A DNA stretch of 64,000 nucleotides from Dryocosmus kuriphilus. Lineage: Eukaryota; Arthropoda; Insecta; Hymenoptera; Cynipidae. The stretch spans positions 211,770,011 to 211,834,010 of the forward strand of contig CM076189.1 of assembly GCA_038277395.1 (NCBI GenBank), in the 5' to 3' direction. Under the pieces are notes generated by a model. It did no database searches and was not told the DNA's origin. It was given only the letters and a program-made list of their open reading frames with translations. Shown piece by piece: positions 44,382 to 56,148 of the stretch. A program made the translations under genes and the position numbers. Each line of letters opens with the position of its first letter. The first letter of the stretch is position 1.

Positions 44382-46299
44382 GTATGTATGCAAATACGGT
44401 TAAATTGCAATTAGTCAATTAAAAACAATAAAAGAAATAGATTCTAGATACGAACGAAGTTTATTTAATTGATCCTGTGAACAATGAGTAATAGTCATAT
44501 GGCCTTATGGCTTTTACAATACAGTGTGAAACGAGGTAAGTTATTGCATACTTGGGGTTACCTTTTGTCCCACGTTCATAACTTTTTCTCATAAAATTGT
44601 CCTATCAATCATTTCAATTTTTCCAAGTTTCTTTAAATATCTAATTGTGATATTATTAGCTTTTGGGAAGTGGCGAAACTCAAATTCAGATTATTGCACG
44701 CTTTGCTGCAGACGAAAAAAGTGCAAGATTTAGCTTTTGGACTTTTTAGGAATCAACTGCAACCCTTCCCTCCATAATAGGTGAGCCGCACGTGTAATTT
44801 GCAGAGATTATTCTTGAACATTAAATTAAACTGTTCACTTTACCTATTTATTTACATTTTTCGGCCGTTTACACGTGGCTTTATATGACTGTCCGCTACC
44901 TACTCTTTCTAGTTATGATTTTTTTCACCAGGTGGCGTATTTGAATTTAACCATTCTCATGATCAAACATACTCCATATATGGAGTAAAATTGACTGTTA
45001 AATATTTAATAATCATTCATTTATTTAATTTATTATTAATTGTTAAATATTTTTTCTGAGGAATGGTAAATTCTATAATTTTGAAACTTCCTTTCTATAT
45101 GATAAAAATTGAAATTAAAAGTAACTTTAATGTAAATTAAATTTATTTGGAATTAAATAGATCAGCTTGATATTTTTTACTTTTGTGACTGCGAAAAAAT
45201 CTTATATTATTATTTTGAAGCAGATTTTTGTAAAGACATTTATAAGGCTTTACCCTCGTTTATATGGATTTGTGTGGGCTTGCATTCAAGTTTTCGACTT
45301 TAACTACCTAACTGGAAATTGGCATGCATCTCTCACTCTCCCACGCACGGAATCTTAAATGATTGCGGCATTTGTTCAAAAATTACGTGGGATTTTCCGA
45401 TAGAAAACAACGAATAGGGAATAGAAAGTGCAATTATTTCAAATTCAAAAAAGACGTAAAAATAGGAATGCCTTAATTTTGTAAAAAAATTTCAAATCTG
45501 AGAAAAATTGATCGAAATACGTTTTTTAAATTGCTTTATATTATTTCGAAAATTCTAGTTTCATCTAGTTTTAGAAGTTTCTGCAAAACAAGTTGTATAG
45601 AACGATATATGTATATACTTTAAAAAGATTTTTAATTCTTTATTTTCTAAATTGCCTTATTTTTTTAGAATTTATATTATTCATAAATATGGTATAAAGT
45701 TTTATTAAGCTTTAATGTCCAACGGCTGACGAGACTTCTAGTATTTAAATTCTGTTCTATTCTGTTTTATTCTATTATGAAAGTACTGAATAACTGTATC
45801 TTTAGAATATTGAAATGTCCTGTTTCTTCAATCATATTCGGGGAAACAGTGCATCGGATATAAAGTCTATACTTGTCGATACTCGATACATGTATTTCAA
45901 TTGATTTCACCCCCGCAAGCAAATTCTGTTAACTTTTTCTTGAAAAATAAACGCCCACGATTCTCTCACAGACGTTATATATGCACTATTGTAATATAAT
46001 AACACTGCTTTTAATTAAAAATAATCTTGTTTTATTAAATGCACTCTTTCCGTACCTTACTTTTAATGGAATATTCTGTAAAAATGCTTATAACTTTCTA
46101 ACAACAAAAACAAACATTAGGTTAAAATGTGATTCAAGCCATTTTTACAATTCTTAAAATTAAATATTCAATTTCCTTTACGTTCGCGTAGATAGTGGGG
46201 GGCGGGTGGGCCGTGTCCACCCCAGAATGGACTGGTGCCCACCCCAGAATGTTGAATGTTGGGTTAGAAGCGGGCGCACGCTATCGCATCTCAGAGGCC
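44376..46299. other. AT-rich DNA, nothing recognised
   Basis: No coding region is supported. There is a GC-richer patch at 46190-46300 (GGGGGGCGGGTGGGCC and a duplicated CCACCCCAGAATG), followed by a run of C's. Confidence 0.4.
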
Positions 46300-46300
46300 A

Positions 46301-46328
46301 GCCCCCCCCCCCCCCCCCCCCCCCCCCC
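46301..46328. repeat. Poly-C run, about 28 nt
   Basis: A near-pure C run preceded by GAGGCCAG. Confidence 0.9.
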
Positions 46329-46764
46329 TGGAAAATAGCCCTTGATACGCCAATGTTCCTTCAGGAAATAAATTGAGATTTAAATTTTCAGCTTTTTTGC
46401 AAGAATCTTTATAGTTAAAGCAATTAAAGTAAAGAGTGAACTGGATTTTAAAAGTATCTTAAAAGAACTGAGACAAAGGAGGCATATTTCGACGACATGG
46501 AACAAAACGGTTTCTTAATTTTTGAAAACTGCAGGTATCTTTTGATACCTTTTTTTATAAAAAAAAATGTACAATAAGGATATTTGAAAACAGTACATTG
46601 TGTACCACAGAGCGTAAGTGAGTCATTATACACCGCGTGTGAGCATTGCAAACACACAAGGCTAATGACAAACTTTAGTTCCATGGTTGCACATTATACT
46701 TTATACACCAAAAGCATGATTTGCAAGTTTCGTGCCACCGATTATCATGTCCTAGTCCTCTTCA

Positions 46765-47190
46765 TTTTTAAAAATTTCAAAAAATTTCAAAATTTTCCAT
46801 AACTTCCAAAAATTTCCAAAATTTTCCCAAATTTGCAAAAACAAAAATTTTCAAAAATTTACATAATTTTCAAAAATTTCTCAAATTTCCAAAATTTTCA
46901 AAATTTTCAAAATTCCCAAAAAAAAATTTCAAACCAAAATTTTCAAAAATTTGCAAAAATTTTCAAAACTTGCAAAATTATCAAAAATTTTCAAAAATTT
47001 TCATAGTTTTCAAAAATTTCAAGAAACTATCAAAATTCCCAAAAAAAATTCCAAATTTCCAAAATTTCCAAAATTTATCAAAATCCCCAAAAAAAATTTC
47101 AATTTCCAAAATTTTCAAAAATTTCTAAAAATGTTCAAAATTTCCAAATCTTTTAAAAGTCCCCTCCCCCCTCCCCCCTCCCCCCGCGCT
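46765..47190. repeat. Low-complexity array of AAAATTTTCAAAAATTTCC words
   Basis: A decayed array of ~9-10 bp words (TTTCAAAAA, TTTCCAAAA, TTCCCAAAAAAAA) that runs into a CCCCTCCCCCCTCCCCC stretch at 47161-47185. The plus frame 46951-47238, rich in Lys, Phe and Ser, is only a reading of this repeat. Confidence 0.85.
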
Positions 47191-47329
47191 CTGTCACCCC
47201 GTCACTCAACGGCAAACCTCACAAAATTTAATTTTTGATTTGTTTCGTTGATTGCATTTATTTTTTAATTGTTTTGTTGATTGTTTGGGACAATGGGCTG
47301 GGACAACGACGATAGGTACTAAAAGGTAC

Positions 47330-47660
47330 TGGACACTGATGATAGGTACCTACTCGTTGAGTTAGACTAGCCGCACGAATGGGCGAATGGTCGGATCGGT
47401 GCCTCGTTCAGTGCCTCGGTTCGGTGCCTCAGGAGCAACAAAGAGTCAAAGAGTACAAGTGGAAACGAACGAGGCATACGCGGCATACGCCTCGCCTCAG
47501 ATGTGTACAAGGCTTAATGCCTACGAAGAGAAAGCAACTGGGCATGCGCGAGTTTTCATTATTGTACTGCTCCCACCACTGTCCGATAACGGGCTACTTA
47601 AGTGGCTGAAAATAGGCACGTAATACGCGTGAACCATGCCTGCGGTGTATAAAAGAATTG
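47330..47660 (+). promoter_or_regulatory. GC-richer region ending in a TATA-like box
   Basis: About 300 bases with tandem-like GGTGCCTCGTTCAG/GGTGCCTCAGG words and GCATACGCGGCATACGCC, far richer in CG than its surroundings. TATAAAAG lies at 47648-47655. No downstream exon was found, so the promoter reading is weak. Confidence 0.25.
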
Positions 47661-47999
47661 AAATGAATGAAAATGTCTTTTTAATAAGAATGATTGTACT
47701 TAAAAGTTTTGTATACTTTTTCCAAGTACAATTTTTTAGATACATTTTTTAGGATATATAATATCGAATTCTGCGTGCGAGAATACAATTATTTCCTTTT
47801 AAATTGAAAACCTCAATAGATAAGCAATTTATTCGGGAAACTTTTTGGACAATCAAAATTGAACAAATTCAAAATGAAACTAGTCATCCCGAAAATATTA
47901 AATGTAAAGGGAACGGGCCTGGCAAGTAGGTCAAAAAGGCATTAGAAAGGACCTGGAAAAGGGTTAGGGAAAGGGATTAGAATAATAATTTATTGCAAA

Positions 48000-48065
48000 T
48001 AATCATTTTTAGTCACTTTGGTCATCCCAAATTTCGGGATGACGAGACTCTTCGTTTAAATTATT
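48000..48065. repeat. Short element with CCGAAATTTCGG-like palindrome
   Basis: GTCATCCCAAATTTCGGGATGACGAGAC resembles two stretches near 52170-52250 (GTCCCGAAATTTCGGTGCGAC; CCCGAATTTCGGAACAACGAGAC). These are likely remnants of a short repeat. Confidence 0.4.
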
Positions 48066-48486
48066 GCACAGTTTCAAGATGGAAACGTTTGAGTGGGACA
48101 ATTTTTAAATTGAATACATTCAAAATTGATAAGTTAGTATTCAAACCTGCAAAACTGAACACTTTAAAATTTGCAAACCCTAAAATTAAAATATGGCAGA
48201 ATAACTAGCTGTTAATTCGATCTCGGGTGTGATCTTTTTTGTGTTTATTTGATGAGCACTTAATCTTTTCTTTAATATTTAATAATTCAATTAATCTTCA
48301 ATAAACTTACTTACTTCTCATGAAAATATATTAATATTTAGATCAATCGATTCGTCTCGATTCAAGGAATTGTTTTTATTCTTGCATCAACTTTGAATTA
48401 TGTTGATGAAAATAAGTTTACCAAAGAAACCGATTTTTCAAATATGTAATATAAATTAACATAACTTCCTTACTCCTCAATAAAAT

Positions 48487-49382
48487 GTAGGGGTGGAGTT
48501 CCGAAAAGCGGTTACCTCCGATTTCGTTGAAACTACGAATACGCATGTACTTTGATGCGCTGATCACGAAAATCTTACTAAAAATTGGCGCAAATGAAAT
48601 TTTCATGGTGAAAACAATAAAACCTCCATGAAAATAACGTTTTTTTTTTTGCGTTTATCTTAGTAAATACGCAGAATTTGGAAAAATGTTTGAAACAAAA
48701 TTTGTAGCTAATATAAAAATACATCTTTTTTGTTCAATATACTTTTTCCCTAAAACCATTATTTTTCGCGAAAAAAAGGATTACATGGGAAAAACAAGAA
48801 AAAGAAGAAGAAAGTTACGGCAGTGCGTTCGGTCACGCTCGTCCCCCCTTCCAAGAATAAGTGGGGGACTAAGAATTCACTGATAGGTCACGGAAATAGG
48901 TTCAGTCACACTCGTCCCCCTTTCCAAAGTTAAGTGTGGGGGGGGGGGGGGCTACGCATTCACTGATAGGTCACGGAAATGCGTTCAGTCATGCTCGTTC
49001 CCCTTTTCAAGATTAAGTGGGAAACTACGAATTCACTGACTAGTTACGGAAATGCGTTCTGTCACGCTTGTCTCCCTTTTCGCATTCACTGCGATAGGTC
49101 ACGGAAATGCGTTCAGTCAGATTCGTCCCCCCTTTCAAGATGAAGTAAAGGAGGAAGGAGCGGTACGCATCCAATGGTTGGTAACGAAAATGCGTTCGGT
49201 TACGCGGGAATGCACCCCTTTTTTTCTCATCGAAATATTTTAGGTCACACTTCCAATCTTTTCGAATTTGTTTATCAGCGTTTTTCTCGGAAACTACTGG
49301 TTTCATTTGCGCCAATTTTCAGTATGGTTTTGGTGATCAGCGCATCAAAATACGTAAGTATACGTGGCTTCAACGAAATATA
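48487..49382 (+). mobile_element. Family B element, copy 1 (TIR plus ~73-bp array)
   Basis: The left end AGTTCCGAA...ATTTCGTTGAAACTACG and the inverted right end (TACGTGGCTTCAACGAAAT) bound it. After a ~300-bp region (CGCAGAATTTGGAAAAATGT, CTAAAACCATTATTTTTCGC) come about five tandem units of ~73 bp, anchored on AGTCACGCTCGTCCCCC at 48829, 48902, 48986, 49058 and 49113. One unit has a run of 13 G's at 48944. No transposase. Confidence 0.8.
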
Positions 49383-49553
49383 TGATTAAATATTTTTTAA
49401 AACTTTTTGCCAGTTTTGAGATATAGGTACTGAAAATAAGCCCTCCAAATTTCATCAGTTTATCTACAACCGTCTTTAAGTTATCTGTTTACAAAAAAAA
49501 AAAAAGGCGATATTCATCCATCAACCCATCAATAAATCCATCCAAACGCAAAA

Positions 49554-49556
<3 letters not shown>

Positions 49557-49588
<32 letters not shown>
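49557..49588. repeat. (CA)n microsatellite
   Basis: About 16 perfect CA repeats. Confidence 0.95.
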
Positions 49589-49589
<1 letters not shown>

Positions 49590-50328
49590 CCGGATCCACG
49601 CATCCGGACAATTATTGCTTAGAACGTAGTATTAGACATTTGTCAACTGAGGAACGTCTAATTAAATCATTTTCTAAATATTTTCATTTATCGCGATTAC
49701 AAAGCTTCCTCTACTAGGAAGAAAAATATTAAAAATTAACAATTTAATGGCGATGAATATAATATTTGAAGTTTAGCTACTTCCTTTTTGATAATTTCAA
49801 ATCGAAATATTCATTATTTTTAAAATGAGTACGAGAGTCTCAAATTTTTGATATGAATGACCCATGATAAGACTCTACATTCTCCCAATTTTTTAAAATG
49901 TATTAGTATGTAATTTTGGCAAACATCTGTCTGGTAAAAAAAAAAAGTTTTATTTTTAAAAATAAAACCAATTTGAAAAGTTTAAATCTTTTTAAAAGGG
50001 CGCTAAAACCCTAATTATATATATGTAGCCCCAGAGACTACTACATGCCCTCAAAATTATTTAATTTCAAATTTAAATCTTATCAATCTTGTTTTTTAGT
50101 TGCCTCTCTTCTCAAAAGTGACCTGTTTCTGGAGAGTGATCATTTTTTGTTCATATGAATGAGGGTATAAAATGTCTGATAAAGATGTACTCTAGTTTCT
50201 AAGAACGTTCTTTTATTTTTTGAAAGTACTCTCTACGGAAATAAGTAGTGCCTTTTATCACGAAGCACCACTGATTTTCCACCCTTTTCCATATACCACG
50301 ACTGCGCACGCTAGGTCAGACCGGACTC

Positions 50329-50689
50329 TATAAAAGCGATGCGAGGCGTCGCGACGCTCCAGACGCGAAACACGCGTAACACCGAAAATGTAATCGTGTC
50401 ACTTTCTTCAACATAACCTGTGATTACACGTTTTTAGCAAAACACTTCAGTGAAAAAACCTCGACCTCTTTAAAAGTCGATGGTACATGTAAAGCGTGTA
50501 AAAGTAAAAGTGATGCGATAGTTTTTGGTGTGGGAGTTTCCAAAATCGGAAATAAAAATGTAAACATTAGTTGCAGATAGTTGCTTAGATAGCTTCTTTG
50601 ATAAAAAAAAGTAGTGTCAATTTTCAAGAGATTCCCATTTGGAGTCCAGTTTTTCCTCAAACTTTTCCTGCTATAACGTGACGTCAAGG
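50329..50689 (+). promoter_or_regulatory. Candidate promoter and non-coding first exon
   Basis: TATAAAAG at 50329-50336 is followed by CG-rich sequence (GCGAGGCGTCGCGACGCTCC). About 330 bases on, GTGACGTCAAG meets a good donor, GTAAGAACT, at 50690. ATGs in between are soon closed (ATGTAA and others), so this would be a leader exon with coding exons further right. None was recognised in the window. Confidence 0.4.
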
Positions 50690-52107
50690 TAAGAACTAAA
50701 ATTTAATACAGTGATATTCCTGATTTTTTAGTTACAATATATTTTTATTATCATTCTATTATTTTAACAAGTTATGAGAAAATTATGTAGGTAGAATTTA
50801 AAATAATTTTCTGTGATACTTTTGACATATATTGCAATCTCCTACTTTCGTAATTTTTAATGATATATTTTGGTCTTAGTGCACAATTCTATTATTGCAT
50901 GGCTTCTGGGTCGTTAATTAAAACATAATTAACAGTTATATGTCTTCGGTAGCGTAATAATCAGCTTATGCAATGTAATAACACGTTATTATGAAATCTT
51001 GTTATCCCATAAAGATTAAATCATACAAGGGGATTAATTATATTTTTAATAGATTCTATTATAGGTATCCATAGTATATACATCCGACTTTTTCCTCAGA
51101 AGAAAACTCTTGAGGATAAAGGATGAACGTTCAGAATAGCTTTAGATTCAGCTTTTACCGTTTTTTTTTTTTTTTTTTTTTAGTTTAATCGGAAATAATT
51201 ACAACGCGATAAAGGAAGGTTAGACTGAACTATAAATGTAGAAAAATCAAAATTATCTTTAAAAATTCCATGGATGATAATAATATTAATAATATAATAT
51301 TTGATGCAAATTTTTGCCCACCTCTACATAATATGCTACTACAGACTTCTAGCTGTTAGTAATCTAATTTAGTAATGACAATTTTTAGTAAATTACAAAT
51401 GAGAAAATTAACAGAAAATGACATCTAACAACGTAATTAATTAAATTGATACAAAATCTAAGAAATGCCTTTGTACGTTTTGTTATTCAAATTTAACTTT
51501 GATTCCACAAATTCTTTTAATTGTACTTGGCAGATTTTTTGCATCACCGATGATTTTGGTGGTAATTCTAATATTCTGAGAATTTATATTTACATTAAAA
51601 ATGATTTAAAATACTAAAATAACCGAGCCATTATGATTTAAACAGATTTAATGTAAAATCATCGACAATATGCGCTGACCTTTATAAATTATCTAAAAAG
51701 GTAAATGAGTGGAGCTTAAAAAATGAATCTGATGTAGTCAAAACCTTGATGAACATTTAAATTTAATCAACTTCATAAGCTATAGGATATTGTTTATTTA
51801 GCAAATGAAAGAATAATTAAGATGAAACAATTCAAAATGAAAATAAAAATTTTAGAATCTAAGGTTGCTAATTTTCTGAAATATTTTACTAACCGAAAAA
51901 GAAATTAAGGTTACTAGAACGAATGTCTGATATATATTTTTTCTCCCGTGACCGATTATCGGCCAGACTAAAATACTGAAAGAAATTTTAAAAGAATTTT
52001 TCTATAATACGATCTCATGTGCTCTTGTACTATATGATTTTATTTATATGATGATGAATTGATTATTAATCAAAGTTCTGTTCAAACCTCAGAAATAGAC
52101 TTTGTAA
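50690..52107. other. AT-rich DNA, possibly intron
   Basis: No coding region. A run of about 22 T's at 51160-51181. If the first exon above is real, this is intron. Confidence 0.35.
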
Positions 52108-52139
52108 TTAATTAAAGGTGAACAATATCCGAAAAATTG

Positions 52140-52320
52140 GTGAAAAATTGGAGGGGCTGGAAAGGGGATTGGTTAGTCGTCCCGAAATTTCGGTGCGACT
52201 AGACAAACTTATAGAAAGTATATCCCGAATTTCGGAACAACGAGACACTTCTGTAATTAAATATTTCATTAAATCTCGACCTAGGATTTGAACCTTCAGA
52301 CTGTGGGGAGGAGTCACGTG
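52140..52320 (-). repeat. Repeat fragment with a tRNA B-box-like word
   Basis: It contains two CCGAAATTTCGG-type palindromes. On the minus strand it also contains GGTTCAAATCCTAGGTCGAGA, which matches the Pol III B-box consensus. No A-box or cloverleaf could be drawn, so this may be a tRNA-derived SINE relic rather than a tRNA. Confidence 0.35.
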
Positions 52321-52914
52321 ATGTGAACTTTTTATCCATTTTTAGATCGTTTTATGAATAGTAAATCAAGTTTCCCAAATATAATGTTATCCCCTGATTT
52401 TATATATATTATTAATTTTCTGATAAGAAGATTATGCATCGTGACTTAAGAAGCACGTGCCTGCAATCGTAAACATGATTTAAGTCTATGTTCTCAGACA
52501 CTAAAATAGCTAAGATAAAGCAAAAGTTAAATATATACTTGCACTCAGATTCCCAAAATAAATAAGTGGAAACCGGAACTGTGAAAAAATAGGTCGAAAT
52601 CATTTTTTTCAAAAAACTAAGTAATTTAAAAAAAATTAATTCAAGAATGATTGCTAGTATTTTGTTAATGCCCCAATGCCCCATTTAGAGATAACAATTC
52701 TTCGTCTGGATACAGACGGATGGTGATGAACGATGACACGAAAATCTTTTAATTCGAAATTCTTGGATCATAGTCATAGCTTATACTTCGTAATCTTTAC
52801 TGTTTTCAAATCCTTCAAGAAAGCTGGAATAAAAAAATTACAATAAATATTTTAAATAAATTACTTCTAAACATAAGAATTTGTTGTTTACGTTGTATTA
52901 CAACTCACCTTAAC

Positions 52915-53075
52915 GGCAAATGGTATGCCATGACGTCAAAAATCGCTACGTTTTCCAAATGTTTTTTTCCGTATTCTTATTTTTAAACTAAAGACGATAT
53001 CTTGTTGAAATTTTGAGAAGCGTCGGAAAATATATCAGCATACATCGGTCTGGCCCTCTGAAGTTTTTATTTTTT
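52915..53075. repeat. Diverged half-copy of the 25.8-kb foldback element
   Basis: GGCAAATGGTATGCCATGACGT, CGTATTCTTATTTTTAAACT, GAAAATATATCAGC and GGTCTGGCCCTCTGAAGTTT follow the order of one arm and the centre of the element at 25837-26268. Confidence 0.55.
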
Positions 53076-53863
53076 TTTAAATAATGCAAATTCATTAATT
53101 TTTCTTCCTCATAGAGGAAGCTATGTATTTGTTATAATTTCAAATATTTTAAAAATGATTTGTTCTTCACTTGATGCGTGTCTAATACAACGTACTAAGG
53201 AATTGTCGAGATAATTGTTTAAATAATTTCTAAATCTTCTTTATTTAAACTTAAAGACTTTTGTAGATAAGTTGATGTTTGAAGGGTTAGAGGTTTTTTT
53301 TTCAGCACTATCTCAAAACTGTCAAGAGGACTTATTTTAATACTGAATTTTACATTTTTTGTGTATTTTATAATATTTGAAAAACAGATTTTTTTATAGT
53401 AAAACTTTTTTCATTGACATAATTCATAGCTGATACAAGAGTACAAAAAATTCCTTGACTCAAGAAGAATTGATTAACCTATAATATTAAGATATTTCAC
53501 TGAAGAGTTAGGAAGTTATGGTCATTTATATTAATTGAAAAATCGCTTTTTTAAGTAAAATTTGTTTCATCAATACAGGCAATTTACAGTTGATGGAAGA
53601 ATAGAAATAATTCCTTGATTCGAGACCAATCGATTTACCTATAATATTAATATGTTTTCTTGAAAAGTAAGGAACTTTATTGAAGGTTAATTGAATTATT
53701 AAATATTTAACAAAAATTAATGCTCCCTCTGTGAGAAAGCAAAAGTGCTCATCTAATGAGCACAAATAAGCAAAAATCCGAGATCGAATTCACAGCTAAT
53801 TTAATATTTATAATGTAATTAAGAACAGGGCTCGATCGTTATTCGACAGGGCACTTGAAGCAC

Positions 53864-55461
53864 CCAGTGGTCATAAATATCCGAAAACGTTTTTAAATCA
53901 TTAAAAAAACGTCCTAAGTCAGGCTAAATAACGTTCCAAAAACGAGCAATGTTCCAAATACATCCTAAAAACGTTTCTGAAACATCAAACGTTTTTAGAA
54001 CGTGATTTGACCTGACTTAGGATGCTTTTTTAGGGTGTAGTTCCGAATAGGTGAACCCTCTGATTTCGTTGAAACCACGTATACTTACGTATTTTGATGC
54101 GCTGATTACGAAAATCATAGTGAAAATTGGCGACTAGGCGATTTTCATGGTGAAAGCCATAAAAAACGCCATAAAAATCATGTTTGTTGCGTTTATCTCA
54201 GTAAATACGGAGAATTTCAAAAAATGTTTTGAATAAAAGTTTTAGCTAGTATGAAAATACATCTTTTTTGTAGAATACACTTTTTGCCTGAAACCATTAT
54301 TTTTCGAGAAAAAGAGGATTGCGTTGGAAAAACAAGAAAAAGATAAAGAAAGTTACGGAAATGCTTTCGGTCACGCTTTTTTCCAATTTTGTTAAAACTT
54401 CTTATATTTGTGTAATTTGACGCGCTGATTACGAATATGATAATGAAAGTTGTCGACAAAGCGATTTTCATGGGGAAAATCATAAAAACGCCATAAAAAT
54501 TGCGTCTTTTGCGTTTATCTAAACCAATACGCAGAATTTAGAAAAATGTTTTAAACAAAAATTTTAGCTAGTATGAAAATACATCTTTTTTGTAGACTAC
54601 ACTTTTTGCCTAAAACCATTATTTTTCGAGAAAAAGAGGATTGCATTAGAAAAACAAGAAAAAGATTAAGAAAGTTACGGAAATGCTTTCGGTCACGCTT
54701 TTTTCCAATTTTGTTAAAATTTCTTATATTTATGTAATTTGACGTGCTGATTACAAATATGATAATGAAAATTGTCGACAAAGCGATCTTCATGGGGAAA
54801 ACCATAAAAACACGATAAAAATTGCGTTTTTTGCGTTTATCTAAACCAATACGCAGAATTTAGAAAAATGTTTTAAACAAAAGTTTTAGCCAGTATAAAA
54901 ATACATCTTTTTTGTAGAATACACTTTTTGCCTAAAACCATTATTTTTTGAGGAAAAGAGGATTGCATTGGAACAACAAGAAAAAGATCAAGAAAGTTAC
55001 GGAAATGCTTTCGGTCACGCTTTTTTCCAATTTTGTTAAAACTTCTTATATTTGTGTAATTTGACGCGCTGATTACGAATATGATAATGAAAATTGTCGA
55101 CAAAGCGATCTTCATGGGGAAAACCATAAAAAACACCATAAAAATTGCGTTTTTTGCGCTTATCTAAACCAATACGCAGAATTTAGAAAAATGTTTTAAA
55201 CAAAAATTTTAGCTAGTAAAAAAATACATCTTTTTGATCATATACACTTTTTGTCTAAAACCATTATTGTTTGAGAAAAAGAGAATTGCGTTGGAAAAAC
55301 AAGAAAAAGATGAAGAAAGTTACGTAAATGCGTTCGGTCACGATCATCCCCCTTTGCAAGATGGGGGGGGGGGGGGTCTACCCATTCACTGACTAGTTAC
55401 GAAAATACGTTCAAGCACGATCGTTCCCCTTTCCAAGGTGGGGGGGGGGGGAGGGGGGGGA

Positions 55462-55558
<97 letters not shown>

Positions 55559-56144
55559 TGCGCATACACTAACTACTTGTGAAAATACGTTCAATCACGA
55601 TCGTTCCCCTTTCCAAGGTTAATGGGGGGCTATTTTCATTATCATATTCGTAATCAGTGCGTCAAATTACATAAATATAAGAAGTTTTAACAAAATTGGA
55701 AAAAAGCGTGACCGAAAGCATTTCCGTAACTTTCTTAATCCTTTTCTTATTTTTCCAATTCAATCCTCTTTTTCTCGAAAAATAATGGTTTTAGGTAAAA
55801 AGTGTATTCTACAAAGAAGATGTATTTTTATACTAGCTAAAACTTTTATGTAAACCATTTTTTGAAATTCTGCGTATTTACTGAGATAAACGCAAAAACA
55901 TGATTTTTATGGCGTTTTTTATGGCTTTCACCATGAAAATCGCCTAGTCGCCAATTTTCACTATGATTTTCGTAATCAGCGTATTAAAATACGTAAGTAT
56001 ACGTGGTTTCAACGAAATCGGATGGTTCTCCTATTCGGAACTTTATCCCTTTTTTAGAACGTTTTATGAACGTTTTTCGACTTTTACGTCCAAGAAACGT
56101 TTTTAGATCGTTCTGTTTACGTCCTCAATTTTTATACCCACTGG
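53864..56144. mobile_element. Family B element, copy 2: large palindrome with 322-bp array and giant G-run
   Basis: Terminal inverted repeats begin CCAGTGG, flanked by GCAC on both sides (53860-53863 and 56145-56148). Inner arms of several hundred bp (54030-54400 and 55670-56045, inverted) match almost base for base (AACCACGTATACTTACGTAT; GGCGACTAGGCGATTTTCAT). Between them four units of 322 bp are anchored on TTTAGCTAG at 54241, 54563, 54885 and 55208. Then comes a G-run region (55363-55557). Open frames in the array are repeats of one another, not genes. Confidence 0.85.
55440..55557 (+). repeat. Giant poly-G tract, about 118 nt
   Basis: Almost pure G, with three A's near the start, directly after TTCCCCTTTCCAAGGT. 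It lies at the same place in the unit where shorter G-runs occur in the other family B copies. It would form G-quadruplexes and is hard to assemble, so the length is uncertain. The polyproline frame on the minus strand is an artefact of it. Confidence 0.9.
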
Positions 56145-56148
56145 GCAC

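Noticed and set aside
46951..47238. Lys/Phe-rich 95-residue protein
   Set aside because: It is a translation of the AAAATTTTC low-complexity array.
52270..52315. Possible tRNA gene on the minus strand
   Set aside because: Only a B-box-like GGTTCAAATCC was seen; no A-box, anticodon arm or acceptor pairing could be drawn.
54217..55139. Three similar minus-strand frames of 84-88 residues
   Set aside because: They are translations of the 322-bp tandem unit; similarity follows from the DNA repeat and no start or promoter context supports coding.
55397..55594. Polyproline protein on the minus strand
   Set aside because: It is only a reading of the poly-G tract.
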